A DNA stretch of 64,000 nucleotides from the NCBI GenBank assembly GCA_963704075.1, contig CAVPGV010000020.1:135886-199885 (forward strand), in the 5' to 3' direction. The notes below the pieces were generated by a model, which did no database searches, had not been told where the DNA came from, and worked only from the letters and a program-made list of their open reading frames with translations. Shown here piece by piece: positions 30,476-40,047 of the stretch. The DNA comes from JADKAV01 sp963704075 (GTDB lineage Bacteria > Actinomycetota > Actinomycetes > S36-B12 > UBA10799). Position 1 is the stretch's first letter; each line of letters opens with the position of its first letter. Both the position numbers and the translations under genes were made by a program.

Positions 30476-31852
30476 ATGGACGACACCGTACGCCAGCACA
30501 AATACCTGCTCACCGAGGACCAGATCCCCACGACCTGGTACAACATCATCCCGGACCTGCCGGAACCCCCGCCCCCGCCGCTGCACCCTGGCACCAAGCA
30601 GCCGGTGGGCCCGGAAGATCTTGCCCCGCTGTTCCCGATGGGCTTGATCGAGCAGGAGGTCACCTCGGAACGTTTCGTCGAGATCCCCGGCGGCGTGCTC
30701 GACGTGTACCGGCAGTGGCGGCCGACTCCCCTGTTCCGCGCGCACCGTCTGGAGCAGGCGCTCGACACGCCCGCGCGCATCTACTACAAGTACGAGGGCG
30801 TCTCACCGGCCGGATCGCACAAGCCGAACACCGCCGTGCCGCAGGCGTACTACAACGCGATGGAGGGCGTGAAGAAGCTCACCACCGAGACCGGCGCCGG
30901 ACAGTGGGGCACGGCTCTGGCCTTCGCCTGCGCTCTCTATGGCCTGGAGTGCGAGGTGTGGCAGGTCGGCGCTTCGTACGACTCCAAGCCGTACCGCCGG
31001 CTCATGATCGAGGCGTTCGGGGGTTCGGTGCACCGATCCCCGTCCGACCTGACCGAAGCCGGACGCATGCTCGGGGCGGACCCGGCCAACGCATCCGGCT
31101 CGTTGGGCATCGCGATCTCCGAGGCCGTCGAGGTCGCAGCGCAGAACCCCGATGTCAGGTACGCGCTCGGCTCGGTGCTCAACCACGTGCTTCTGCACCA
31201 GACGGTGATCGGTGAGGAAGCGCTGCTGCAGATGGAGATGGCCGGCGACACCCCGACCATGATCGTCGGCTGCACGGGGGGCGGGTCGAACTTCGCGGGC
31301 CTGTCGTTCCCGTTCCTGCGCGAGAAGATGGCCGGGCGGATCTCCCCGGAGATCGTCGCCGCGGAACCTGCCAGCTGCCCGTCGTTGACCCGCGGGGTGT
31401 ACGCCTACGACTTCGGCGACACCGCCGGTATGACGCCGCTGATGAAGATGCACACCCTCGGCCACGACTTCGTTCCGGACCCGATCCACGCCGGCGGCCT
31501 GCGGTACCACGGCATGGCGCCGCTGATCAGCCACGTCTACGAGCAGGGTCTGATGACCGCCGAGGCGGTGCCGCAGACCGAGTGCTTCTCAGCCGCCGTC
31601 CAGTTCGCGCGCACGGAGGGCATCGTCGCCGCGCCGGAGCCCACCCACGCACTGGCATTGGCGGTCCGGGAGGCGAAGAAGGCCCGCGAAACCGGCGAGG
31701 AGACGGTCATCCTCACCGCACTGTGCGGACACGGCCACTTCGACCTGCCGGCCTACGACGCCTACCTCAACGGCCGGATGGTGGACGAGGACGTCACTGA
31801 TGCCCGGCTGTCCCATGCGCTGGAGACCCTGCCGGAGGTCCCGGTCGGATAG
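30476..31852 (+). CDS. trpB: Tryptophan synthase beta chain, TrpB2 type
   Basis: 458 residues, longer than classical TrpB (about 400). PLP lysine in SPAGSHKPNTA, then GAGQWGTALAFACAL and the phosphate loop GCTGGGSNFAG. The N-terminal extension (YLLTEDQIPTTWYNIIPDLP) marks the TrpB2 subfamily, which converts indole or phosphoserine plus serine to tryptophan independently of TrpA or has a salvage role. No trpA or other trp genes nearby. GAGGAAAGG precedes the ATG; TAGCGT at 30442-30447 is the likely -10. Confidence 0.92.
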   Translation: MDDTVRQHKYLLTEDQIPTTWYNIIPDLPEPPPPPLHPGTKQPVGPEDLAPLFPMGLIEQEVTSERFVEIPGGVLDVYRQWRPTPLFRAHRLEQALDTPARIYYKYEGVSPAGSHKPNTAVPQAYYNAMEGVKKLTTETGAGQWGTALAFACALYGLECEVWQVGASYDSKPYRRLMIEAFGGSVHRSPSDLTEAGRMLGADPANASGSLGIAISEAVEVAAQNPDVRYALGSVLNHVLLHQTVIGEEALLQMEMAGDTPTMIVGCTGGGSNFAGLSFPFLREKMAGRISPEIVAAEPASCPSLTRGVYAYDFGDTAGMTPLMKMHTLGHDFVPDPIHAGGLRYHGMAPLISHVYEQGLMTAEAVPQTECFSAAVQFARTEGIVAAPEPTHALALAVREAKKARETGEETVILTALCGHGHFDLPAYDAYLNGRMVDEDVTDARLSHALETLPEVPVG

Positions 31853-31879
31853 AACCCCCGGCCTGCGTAGCGTGGCCGT

Positions 31880-33913
31880 ATGACGCAATCGTCGGCCGAA
31901 CACCTGCGTGCCGTTCCGCTGTTGGGCGTGCACGCGTTCGGTGTCGCGTCGGGACCAAGGCCGGGGAATCCGGCCACCAGATTGAGACAGTGGCGCATCG
32001 GCGGTGAAGCGGCGTGGGTCGCTGCGCGGACAGCCGGGGTCACAGGGCTTCAACTGCTGCGGGTGTTCGCGACTCTCGGCGGTGAGGTGACACGAGCTCA
32101 GATCGAGCAACAGACACCGGGACTCGACGCCGACGACCTGGACCGCGAGTTGGCCCGGCTTGCCGCCGGCGAACTGATTGTTCTGCAGCCGGACGGGTCG
32201 GCTGCGCTCCGGCCGCAAGCCGTTGGCCTCGTGCCGGAGGTCGCGGTGTCGATGGCCTCGGACGATGCTCCGATCACCAGCGAAGCATTGGCGGGCATCT
32301 GCCGGACGCTGGGAATCAACCCGCCGGCACGCAAGCAGGAGCGGATCGACGCGATCGCCGACTTCTTCGCCGACCCCGACAACGCCGCGCGGATCCGCGC
32401 TGAGCTGTCGGAAGAGGCGTGGGACCTTCTGCTGCGCCTCGCGGACGCGGACCGTTCCGACGACGACCTGGACGACTACGCCTTCGCTGCCCGGATGGTT
32501 CGCTTCAGGAGCAACTTCGCCCACCGCGATCCTCGTATCGACGTTCTCCACGAACTCATGAGCCGTGGCCTCATCGGGTCCGGGTGGGACGCGCAGCTGT
32601 GGGTATGGAGACAGGCTTGGCCGGTACTGGACCGGCCGTTCTTCGCCGACTGGCAGGTTCCCGCGACGCCTGCCACCCAGCAGATGAGCCCGACGCCGGC
32701 CCGCATCCCGAGGGTCGTCGCCGACCTGGATCGAGCGTTGGAGGCCTGGCGCGCGCATCCGCCGGCGGCTTTGAAGAGCGGGCACATGCGTTTGACCAAG
32801 TCCGACGCGCGAAGCCTGGCGAAGTCACTGGGCAGTTCGGTCCAGGCGATCGAACTCCTCGGGCGACTGGCCATGGGCATCGGCCTTATCCGTGCCAGGA
32901 CCGTGTCCACATCAGGTCGTGGCCGCAACCGGACGGTCGACGAGGTGTGGAACCCCGATGAGGAACTCAGCGCCGAATGGAACCGCTTGACTCCCAGCCA
33001 GCAATGGCTGCGACTACTGTCCGAATGGTGCCGACCCCGAAGTGACTTCTCGGAGCCGCAGGTCGTCAACCGCCATCTTGTGCTGTGGGAATTGGCGAAC
33101 CTGGAGCCTGGGACGGGCTGGACCAACCCCGATCATTTCGCCGAATGGTTCGCCGACCACTACGCGCCCCAAGGCGACAAGGCAGAAGCAATCGAAGCGA
33201 TCGACGATCTGCGTCTGCTCGGCGTGGTTGCCTCGTCCGGTCCGGTGGGCCTGACCGAACTCGGCGACGCTGCTCTGCGCGATCCAGTGGCCGCAGCCGC
33301 GATCGAGGTCGGAGGTTCGACCCAGGCGATCGTGCAGGCCGACCACACCGTCATCGCCCCACCGGATCTGCGGGCCGACGTTGCCGCCTGGCTGGCATCG
33401 ATCGCGGTGCTGGAGAGCGACGCCGGCGCATACATCTACCGGCTCGATCCGCACCTGCTCACCCTGGCCGTACAGGCCGGGAAGACACCGGAGTCGATCC
33501 TGGAATTCCTCACCGAGCTCTCATCGGTCCCGCTGGCTTCGAACATCGAGTGGCTGGTGCGGGATGCGGCGCAGCGGGCAGGCCGGATCAGGCTGATCGC
33601 GGCCCCCACCGTGGTCGTGGTGAGCGACCCCGTTGACCTCGCCACGGCCTGCTCGGTGAAAGCCGCCAAGCTGAGGGCGATCTCCGACACCGTCGCCGTC
33701 TCCGAACTCGCACACACCAAGGTGCAGGCGGCCTTGGAACGCAAAGGGCTGGTCCCGGAGGTCGTCCTGGGCCGTACGCTGCAGCCGGCTGCACCACCGG
33801 CGCCCAGCAGCGCTGCGGCCGGACCCGGACCGGTACCGCAGCACCTGCTCGTCCAAGATCCGTTGGCGCTGACCCCCGGGCTGGTGGACACGTTGGGCCC
33901 TGAGAAGCGGTAA
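31880..33913 (+). CDS. Helicase-associated domain protein
   Basis: 677 residues. The C-terminal 170 residues (AIEVGGSTQAIVQADHTVIAP ... LASNIEWLVRDAAQRAGRIRL) match the helicase-associated C-terminal domain (Helicase_C_3) found in actinobacterial proteins that usually lie beside an XPB-type DNA repair helicase. The N-terminal part has winged-helix-like segments (TRAQIEQQTPGLDADDLDREL). No helicase gene is adjacent here and no Walker motif is present, so it is an orphan partner. TAGCGT, 6 bp before the ATG, predicts a leaderless mRNA. Confidence 0.72.
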   Translation: MTQSSAEHLRAVPLLGVHAFGVASGPRPGNPATRLRQWRIGGEAAWVAARTAGVTGLQLLRVFATLGGEVTRAQIEQQTPGLDADDLDRELARLAAGELIVLQPDGSAALRPQAVGLVPEVAVSMASDDAPITSEALAGICRTLGINPPARKQERIDAIADFFADPDNAARIRAELSEEAWDLLLRLADADRSDDDLDDYAFAARMVRFRSNFAHRDPRIDVLHELMSRGLIGSGWDAQLWVWRQAWPVLDRPFFADWQVPATPATQQMSPTPARIPRVVADLDRALEAWRAHPPAALKSGHMRLTKSDARSLAKSLGSSVQAIELLGRLAMGIGLIRARTVSTSGRGRNRTVDEVWNPDEELSAEWNRLTPSQQWLRLLSEWCRPRSDFSEPQVVNRHLVLWELANLEPGTGWTNPDHFAEWFADHYAPQGDKAEAIEAIDDLRLLGVVASSGPVGLTELGDAALRDPVAAAAIEVGGSTQAIVQADHTVIAPPDLRADVAAWLASIAVLESDAGAYIYRLDPHLLTLAVQAGKTPESILEFLTELSSVPLASNIEWLVRDAAQRAGRIRLIAAPTVVVVSDPVDLATACSVKAAKLRAISDTVAVSELAHTKVQAALERKGLVPEVVLGRTLQPAAPPAPSSAAAGPGPVPQHLLVQDPLALTPGLVDTLGPEKR

Positions 33914-34279
33914 CCTCGGTGCCCGCTGTTCGGGTTCTGCCTGCGCGCATCGGGGGAGTTCCTGGTCCTTCCGATTTCACCGCCAGTGATGGGTCATCCC
34001 CGAAGCTGACGCCTTGCCGGGTAGGTCGTTGCCAAGAGCGCGGGGCCCGGACGGGCTGGTACCGCGAGCCGGCGCCCGTGGGGTCAACCCGACAGCCCTG
34101 GATGCCAAAGATGTCTTCTGGTGAAGATCCGACCAGTGGCTGGTCGTTTTCTTCACCGAAAGGAAGTTCGGGCCCAACTGCGTGGGCGCCGAAGCCTCGC
34201 TCACTCCTCCCTGAAACCCTGAGCGCTGGGTTTGTCGGATCGCCCCTCGGCAGAGCAGTCGGCGACAGCGAACCAAGGA
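33914..34279. other. 366-bp gap between convergent genes
   Basis: No convincing gene on either strand. It holds the strong hairpin at 34120-34157 and, upstream, the decamer TGGTACCGCG (34067-34076) that matches the T-box core. No aminoacyl-tRNA or amino-acid gene follows on that strand, so I do not call a T-box. Confidence 0.5.
34120..34157. terminator. Bidirectional terminator hairpin
   Basis: Outer stem GGTGAAGA/TCTTCACC and inner stem CGACCAG/CTGGTCG around a TGG loop, with a TTTT run inside the right arm. It can stop transcription from the helicase-associated gene and from malic enzyme on the other strand. Confidence 0.75.
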
Positions 34280-35440
<1,161 letters not shown>

Positions 35441-35528
35441 AAGTGATCCTCGTTCTGTGCGATGCGGTGTCATCTTTCCACAAGCACTTCGGCACAATGG
35501 GTGGCAGTTCTTCCTGGAGGGATCCCAC

Positions 35529-36497
35529 ATGGTGCTGCGCCGCGCGCTCGTCGGTATGGCCTGTGGGGCGGTTATCGCGACTGGTGCGCTGGCAGGTTGC
35601 CAGAACGGCGCCACCTCACAGCCGACCCCATCCAACACCGCCGCGATCAGCGCTCTGGCCGAGAAGGTGCCCGAGAAGATCCGCGAGGACGGTGTCCTGC
35701 TGGTCGGGATCGACCCGAGTTACCCCCCGATGGAGTTCCTGCAGCGGGGTCAGGCGGTCGGCGCGGACCTCGACCTGATGATGGAAGTGGGCAATCGACT
35801 CGGCCTACGGGTGGAGTTCTCCGAGGACGCCTACGCGCTCCTGGTGCCAGGTGTCGCCGCCGGTCGTTTCGAAGCCGCCATCTCGGCGTTGTCGGTCGAT
35901 GACAACGACCTGCAGAACGCCCGCATGGTCACCTACTACTCCTCGGGCTCGCAGCTGGCTGTCCGGCCGCCGGCGAAGAAACGCTTCGGCCCGCGCAACC
36001 TCTGTGGGCGCAAGATCGCGGTTCTCGACGGCAGTCTGCAGTACTCGCAACTTGTCGAGAGATCCGCCAACTGCATTGAGAATCAGAAGAAGCCCATCCG
36101 CATCCTGACGTTCCAGAGCCAGGCTCCCGCCACGAAAGCCGTCCTCGACGGCAAGGCCTACGGAACCCTCGCCGACTCGCCGGTCATCGAGAACGCGGTC
36201 AGGGAGTCCGACGGACAACTGGTCATCAACGGCAAAGCCTTTGAGCGTGCCCCCTACGGGATCGCGGTGGCCGACAACCGCAAACAACTGGCGAGGGCCA
36301 TCGACGGGGCCCTGGAATCCATGATGGAGGACGGAACCTACCAGGCCATCCTGGACCAGTGGGGCATCTCATCAGGAGCCATCAGTGCACCTGAGGTCCT
36401 GACCAGCAAGGACATCCCGGAACCAACCCCCGTGGCCACCGAGCAGTTCCCCGCTGCGACACCGCCACCGGCGCCGACGATTTCTCCCACGCTGTAG
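35529..36497 (+). CDS. Amino-acid-type ABC substrate-binding lipoprotein
   Basis: 322 residues. A signal peptide with lipobox LAGC anchors it to the membrane. The body is an SBP family 3 domain (VLLVGIDPSYPPMEF, VGADLDLMMEVGNRLGLRVEF, GRFEAAISALSV, YGIAVADNRKQLARAIDGAL), which binds polar amino acids or similar. A Pro/Thr-rich tail of about 35 residues ends the protein. GGAGGG precedes the ATG. No permease or ATPase gene is adjacent, so it works with a transporter elsewhere or as an orphan sensor. Confidence 0.88.
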   Translation: MVLRRALVGMACGAVIATGALAGCQNGATSQPTPSNTAAISALAEKVPEKIREDGVLLVGIDPSYPPMEFLQRGQAVGADLDLMMEVGNRLGLRVEFSEDAYALLVPGVAAGRFEAAISALSVDDNDLQNARMVTYYSSGSQLAVRPPAKKRFGPRNLCGRKIAVLDGSLQYSQLVERSANCIENQKKPIRILTFQSQAPATKAVLDGKAYGTLADSPVIENAVRESDGQLVINGKAFERAPYGIAVADNRKQLARAIDGALESMMEDGTYQAILDQWGISSGAISAPEVLTSKDIPEPTPVATEQFPAATPPPAPTISPTL

Positions 36498-36550
36498 CGG
36501 CCGCATCGCGCAAGTAGGCGCACCGAGCCTCCACCCATTGGCCAAGAACA

Positions 36551-36572
36551 CGCGAGGCGCACTAGCCTCGCG
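36551..36572 (+). promoter_or_regulatory. Palindrome overlapping the -10 of the anti-sigma/sigma operon
   Basis: CGCGAGGC (36551-36558) and GCCTCGCG (36565-36572) flank 6 bases. TAGCCT (36563-36568), 7 bp before the ATG, lies inside the right arm. A dimeric regulator bound here would block the promoter. The mRNA would be leaderless. Confidence 0.6.
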
Positions 36573-36575
36573 CCT

Positions 36576-36956
36576 ATGGGATCCGACATCGTGCTCACAG
36601 TTCCCGCGCAGTCGGCGTACGTCACGCTCGCGCGGGCAGCCACGGCGGCGGCATGTGCGCAGGCCGATTTCCCACTCGACCGGCTCGACGACATCAGACT
36701 GGCCGTGGACGAGGCCTGTGCGCTGGTGATCGCCGATGCACCGGACGACTCCGACCTGCAGGTCGTGCTGACGGTCGAGGGTAATCACATCACCGTCGTG
36801 GTGCGCGGGCCGAGCCGGCGCAAACTGCCGATTGCGACGAACACGTTCGCTTGGACCGTCCTGACAGCGCTGGTCGACGAGGTTTCGACGCAGGTGTCCG
36901 ATGGGTCGATGTCCATCAGCTTGCAGGCCAGCGGGGTCGAGTCGGTGGCGCTGTGA
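36576..36956 (+). CDS. Anti-sigma factor, RsbW-like ATPase fold
   Basis: 126 residues with a HATPase_c_2 fold; the N-box is LDDIRLAVDEACALVI. The G-box loops typical of RsbW kinases are weak or missing (the GHLGLGL-like stretch is not seen), so it may bind its sigma factor without strong kinase activity. Its stop overlaps the GTG of the sigma gene (GTGA), the usual arrangement for SigB/SigF partner-switching pairs. No anti-anti-sigma gene is visible nearby. Confidence 0.8.
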   Translation: MGSDIVLTVPAQSAYVTLARAATAAACAQADFPLDRLDDIRLAVDEACALVIADAPDDSDLQVVLTVEGNHITVVVRGPSRRKLPIATNTFAWTVLTALVDEVSTQVSDGSMSISLQASGVESVAL

Positions 36957-37768
36957 GCGATTCGGAACCGACCTCCCGGGTCCCGCCACAACGCACTACG
37001 TCGTGGAGCAGCCAGGACCGTGACCGCGAGCGCCTGCTGCTCACGGAGTTCGCTGGACTCGACGCCGATGATCCCCGGCGGGCTGCCGTACGCGACGAAC
37101 TGGTCACCATGCATGTGCCGTTGGTGCACTATTTGGCGCGCCGGTTCCGGGATCGTGGTGAACCGCACGACGATCTGGTGCAAGTCGGGACAATCGGGCT
37201 GATCAAGGCCGTCGACCGCTTCGACCCACAACGTGGAGTCGAGTTCTCGACCTATGCGACTCCCACTGTCGTGGGCGAGATCAAGCGGCACTTCCGCGAC
37301 AAGGGCTGGTCCGTGCGTGTACCGCGGCGTCTGCAGGAGATGCGGATGTCCATCAGCAAGGCGACCGCCGAACTGTCCCAATCACTGGGCAGGGCGCCGA
37401 CGGTTCGGGAACTGGCGACACAGATGGGCGTTTCGGAGGACGAGGTGCTCGACGGCATCGAGTCGGCCCAGGCCTACAGCACCTTGTCGTTGGATGGGGC
37501 CAGTGATGCTGACAGCGAGGCCCCGGCACTGGTGGACTCATTGGGTACCGACGACTCGGCGTTGGAGAACGTGGAGTACCGCGAGACCCTGCGACCCCTG
37601 CTGGCTGCGCTGCCGGAGCGGGAACGTCAGATCATCCTGCTGCGCTTCTTCCACAACAAGACGCAGTCGGAGATCGCCCAGGAGGTCGGGGTCTCCCAGA
37701 TGCATGTGAGCAGGCTGCTGGTGAAGTCCTTGGCGACACTGCGCGGGGGCATGGGCGTCGACGCCTGA
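36953..37768 (+). CDS. SigB/SigF-family alternative sigma factor
   Basis: 271 residues. Region 2 (HVPLVHYLARRFRDRGEPHDD, LVQVGTIGLIKAVDRFDPQRG, FSTYATPTVVGEIKRHFRDK), region 3 (LQEMRMSISKATAELSQSLG) and region 4 (LPERERQIILLRFFHNKTQS, EIAQEVGVSQMHVSRLL) are complete. The GEIKRHFRDKGW motif is typical of SigB/SigF stress sigma factors, which are held by the RsbW-like protein coded just upstream and overlapping. It probably drives a general-stress or development regulon. Confidence 0.92.
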   Translation: MSDSEPTSRVPPQRTTSWSSQDRDRERLLLTEFAGLDADDPRRAAVRDELVTMHVPLVHYLARRFRDRGEPHDDLVQVGTIGLIKAVDRFDPQRGVEFSTYATPTVVGEIKRHFRDKGWSVRVPRRLQEMRMSISKATAELSQSLGRAPTVRELATQMGVSEDEVLDGIESAQAYSTLSLDGASDADSEAPALVDSLGTDDSALENVEYRETLRPLLAALPERERQIILLRFFHNKTQSEIAQEVGVSQMHVSRLLVKSLATLRGGMGVDA

Positions 37769-37773
37769 TCCGC

Positions 37774-38157
37774 TCAGTCGTCGAGATCTGCCCCGGTGGA
37801 AGGACGCAGCGTGAGGAATAGCCCCAGCACCGACACCGCCGCGACGACTGCTCCTGCGAACACGGCCCATCCGTCGCCTTCCAGCAGCAGCCAGGCGATG
37901 ATCAGCCCGAAGACCTGGGCGAAGGCCATGGGCGTGCGAGCGAAGCGACTGTGCCGCCACAGCCCGCGCGCCACCAGACCCATACACCCCGCGAAGGCCA
38001 GATAGACGAGCACTTCTGCCACCGGCGAGGCGCCGGTGTTCGTACCCTGCGTGTTGAACGATGCGATGCCCAGAGCAGCAGCGAACACCACGATCGCGAG
38101 GGCCTCGAATCCGGCCAGAACGGCTGCCTGACGAGCCGGCGAAAGTCCCTGTCCCAC
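37774..38157 (-). CDS. Small four-helix membrane protein
   Basis: 127 residues with four likely membrane helices (EALAIVVFAAALGIASF, VLVYLAFAGCMGLVARGLW, AFAQVFGLIIAWLLLEGDGW, AVFAGAVVAAVSVLGLFLTL). Actinobacterial proteins of this size and pattern are common and unassigned. The 3' end lies 5 bp from the sigma gene's stop (convergent). GTG start at 38157, 6 bp after a TAGATT element, predicts a leaderless transcript. Confidence 0.7.
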   Translation of the reverse strand: MGQGLSPARQAAVLAGFEALAIVVFAAALGIASFNTQGTNTGASPVAEVLVYLAFAGCMGLVARGLWRHSRFARTPMAFAQVFGLIIAWLLLEGDGWAVFAGAVVAAVSVLGLFLTLRPSTGADLDD

Positions 38158-38190
38158 GTGCTGAATCTATCGGTCGCTACCGTTGGTCGG
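38158..38190. promoter_or_regulatory. Back-to-back promoters of two leaderless genes
   Basis: The gap of 33 bp holds TAGATT for the leftward gene (complement of 38164-38169) and TACCGT (38178-38183) for the rightward gene, each 6-7 bp from its GTG. There is no room for ribosome sites. Confidence 0.6.
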
Positions 38191-39117
38191 GTGCGAGGCC
38201 TACTCGTGGTCAACCCCAAAGCGACCACCACCAACGACGTGACGCGCGACGTTCTCATCAGCGCACTGGCTGACAAGTTCCATCTCGAGGTCGTGACCAC
38301 CACACATCGCGGGCACGCCGAGGAACTCGGGGCCCGGGCCCGCGAGGAAGCCATGGACTGCATCCTCACCCTCGGCGGCGACGGCACGGTCCACGAGGTG
38401 GTCAACGGCCTGCTCGCGGACGGCGCGCAGCCTTCGTTACCGGTTCTGGGAACGGTCCCGGGTGGCAGCGCCAACGTCTTCGCCCGGGCCTTGGGCTTTC
38501 CGCAGGACGCCGTGGAATCGACCGGCCTGCTGCTGCGTGCCATGCGCGACGGTCACACCCGCACCATCGGGCTCGGGCAGGTGGAGGACCGCTACTTCAC
38601 GTTCACCGCCGGTCTGGGCCTCGACGCGGAGATCATGGAACGTATGGAGGCCGCCAGGGCCAAGGGCAAGAGCGCCACCCCCACCCGATACCTGGCCACC
38701 ACGGTTCGCCACTTCTTCACCGGCAGCGACCGCAAGCAGCCGGCCTTGCTCTTGCATCGTGAGGGCGAGGAACCGATCGACGGAGTGTTCCTGGCGATCG
38801 TGCAGAACACCTCCCCCTGGACCTACATCGGCGCCCACCCGGTCAACCCGTCACCGCGGGCGTCTTTCGACACCGGCCTCGATCTGTGGGCCACGAAGAC
38901 CCTGCGAACCGCACAAGCGGTGCGGCTCTCGACGCGGATCGTGTTCAGCCGGCAACGCGGTAACCCCAAGGCGATGGTGTCCTGGCACGACCTCGACGAG
39001 TTCCGGATAACCGCCGTGCGCCCGACCCCGATGCAGGTGGATGGGGAACTGGTCGGTGACGTCACGGACGTGACTTTCCGGTCTGTGCGCGCGGCGCTGA
39101 GGGTCTACGTTCCGTAG
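38191..39117 (+). CDS. Diacylglycerol/lipid kinase family protein
   Basis: 308 residues. LLVVNPKATT at the start, the catalytic loop ILTLGGDGTVHEVVNGL and VPGGSANVFARALG fit the DAGK catalytic domain (DgkB/YegS type); the C-terminal half (FTAGLGLDAEIMERME ... MQVDGELVGDV) is the usual beta-sandwich. Phosphorylates diacylglycerol or a related lipid. The family name covers several substrates and no more precise call is possible. Divergent from the small membrane protein. Confidence 0.9.
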   Translation: MRGLLVVNPKATTTNDVTRDVLISALADKFHLEVVTTTHRGHAEELGARAREEAMDCILTLGGDGTVHEVVNGLLADGAQPSLPVLGTVPGGSANVFARALGFPQDAVESTGLLLRAMRDGHTRTIGLGQVEDRYFTFTAGLGLDAEIMERMEAARAKGKSATPTRYLATTVRHFFTGSDRKQPALLLHREGEEPIDGVFLAIVQNTSPWTYIGAHPVNPSPRASFDTGLDLWATKTLRTAQAVRLSTRIVFSRQRGNPKAMVSWHDLDEFRITAVRPTPMQVDGELVGDVTDVTFRSVRAALRVYVP

Positions 39118-39413
39118 TCAATCCGGTCACCGATAGTGCCTGACTGACTACATCCGGCGACGGATTCGGGCGAAAGCGACGAAATCCGCGCTGCACGGTA
39201 TCGAATGTGATGCAGAACACACCGCTGTGATGTGACTTATGCTCGAGAACCCTTGTGAATCCGTGCACGTTATGTGAATCTGAAGTCGCTGGAGCGCAAG
39301 ATACGCCACAGCAGAAAGCCGGAGAGCACCACCCCCCGCCTACTTGGGTGTGCGTGTCTGCTACGGCCACCGAACGGCTACCCGGGGGGAAGCCACGAGC
39401 AAGGAGGAAACGC
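39118..39413 (+). promoter_or_regulatory. whiB1 upstream region with possible CRP half-palindrome
   Basis: A 296-bp gene-free leader. TATGCT at 39238 may be a -10. TGTGA-N6-GCACG at 39254-39269 matches the actinobacterial CRP box (TGTGA-N6-TCACA) at eight of ten positions. M. tuberculosis whiB1 is CRP-controlled, so the resemblance may matter. AAGGAGGAAA at 39401-39410 is a strong ribosome site. Confidence 0.45.
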
Positions 39414-39674
39414 ATGGATTGGCGCGCGAACGCTGCCTGCCGCAACGAGGACCCGGAACTGTTCTTCCCCCTCGGTGACACGGGCCCGGCCCTCCTGCAG
39501 ATCGAGGATGCCAAGGCCGTCTGCTCCAACTGCGCAGTCGTCAGTGATTGCCTGAGCTGGGCGCTGGAGTCCGGCCAGGATTCCGGCATCTGGGGCGGTA
39601 TGTCCGAGGCGGAGCGCCGCTCGCTGCGCCGCCGCGGTGCCCGCACCGGCGTCGCCCTCGGCTACCAGCACTGA
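39414..39674 (+). CDS. whiB1: WhiB1-type iron-sulfur regulator
   Basis: 86 residues. The four cluster cysteines are present: one in MDWRANAACRNEDPELFFP and three in CSNCAVVSDC, followed by the turn GIWGGMSEAERRSLRRR, which is the DNA/sigma contact. It matches M. tuberculosis WhiB1 closely (DWR start, DPELFFP, GQDSGIWGGMSE). WhiB1 binds a nitric-oxide-sensitive [4Fe-4S] cluster and sigma-A and is essential in mycobacteria. The next gene, beyond the repeat element, is pdtaS, as in M. tuberculosis. Confidence 0.94.
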   Translation: MDWRANAACRNEDPELFFPLGDTGPALLQIEDAKAVCSNCAVVSDCLSWALESGQDSGIWGGMSEAERRSLRRRGARTGVALGYQH

Positions 39675-39712
39675 GGTAGTCGCACTCCGCGAAAACTTCG
39701 AAATAGCCCGTT

Positions 39713-39762
39713 GCGAAACAGCCCGTTACTTACGGGTCAACGCAACCAGCGGGCTGTTTCGC
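39713..39762. terminator. 13-bp stem terminator after whiB1
   Basis: GCGAAACAGCCCG (39713-39725) pairs with CGGGCTGTTTCGC (39750-39762). An inner hairpin CCCGT/ACGGG (39722-39736) competes. It is the strongest hairpin in the window and lies 38 bp after the whiB1 stop. Confidence 0.8.
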
Positions 39763-39794
39763 GTCGACGAACACTCCTAGGGCCGTGACACTCG

Positions 39795-39868
39795 GCAGCA
39801 GTGCCCTTCTGTGCCCTTGAGTTACGCGGTCGTGCCGTTTCGATCCATGCCCGTTGGATCGAGGTAAC
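39795..39868. repeat. 74-bp direct repeat, left copy
   Basis: Identical over 74 bp to 40048-40121 (offset 253). Contains a 7-bp stem CGATCCA/TGGATCG around ATGCCCG-type loop bases. With the right copy it encloses the 19-bp repeat array of locus C. Confidence 0.9.
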
Positions 39869-39902
39869 CGCTGGGACGCCTGCGGCGCCTACTTCCGCCG
39901 CA

Positions 39903-40010
39903 GCGCAGGCGTTGGAGTTATGTACATACGTTGGACAAACGCACAACCGTTGGAGTCGCACGGTCCGCGGATCTCAACACCTGTACCGATCTCCAACGCC
40001 TGTACAACTC
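39903..40010. repeat. 19-bp-period intergenic repeat, locus C (largest)
   Basis: Left arm: CGTTGGA at 39910, 39929 and 39948, spacing exactly 19. Right arm in the opposite orientation: CAACACC at 39975 and CAACGCC at 39994, again 19 apart. A separate hairpin CTGCGGCG/CGCCGCAG precedes it (39880-39903). The whole array is flanked by the 74-bp repeats, between the convergent whiB1 and pdtaS genes. Confidence 0.8.
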
Positions 40011-40047
40011 TCACGCCTTGGCACCAGACGCGGCCCGACCCAAAGAC

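Noticed and set aside
34067..34076. T-box riboswitch
   Set aside because: Only the decamer matches; no specifier loop or stem I found and no downstream amino-acid gene on that strand.
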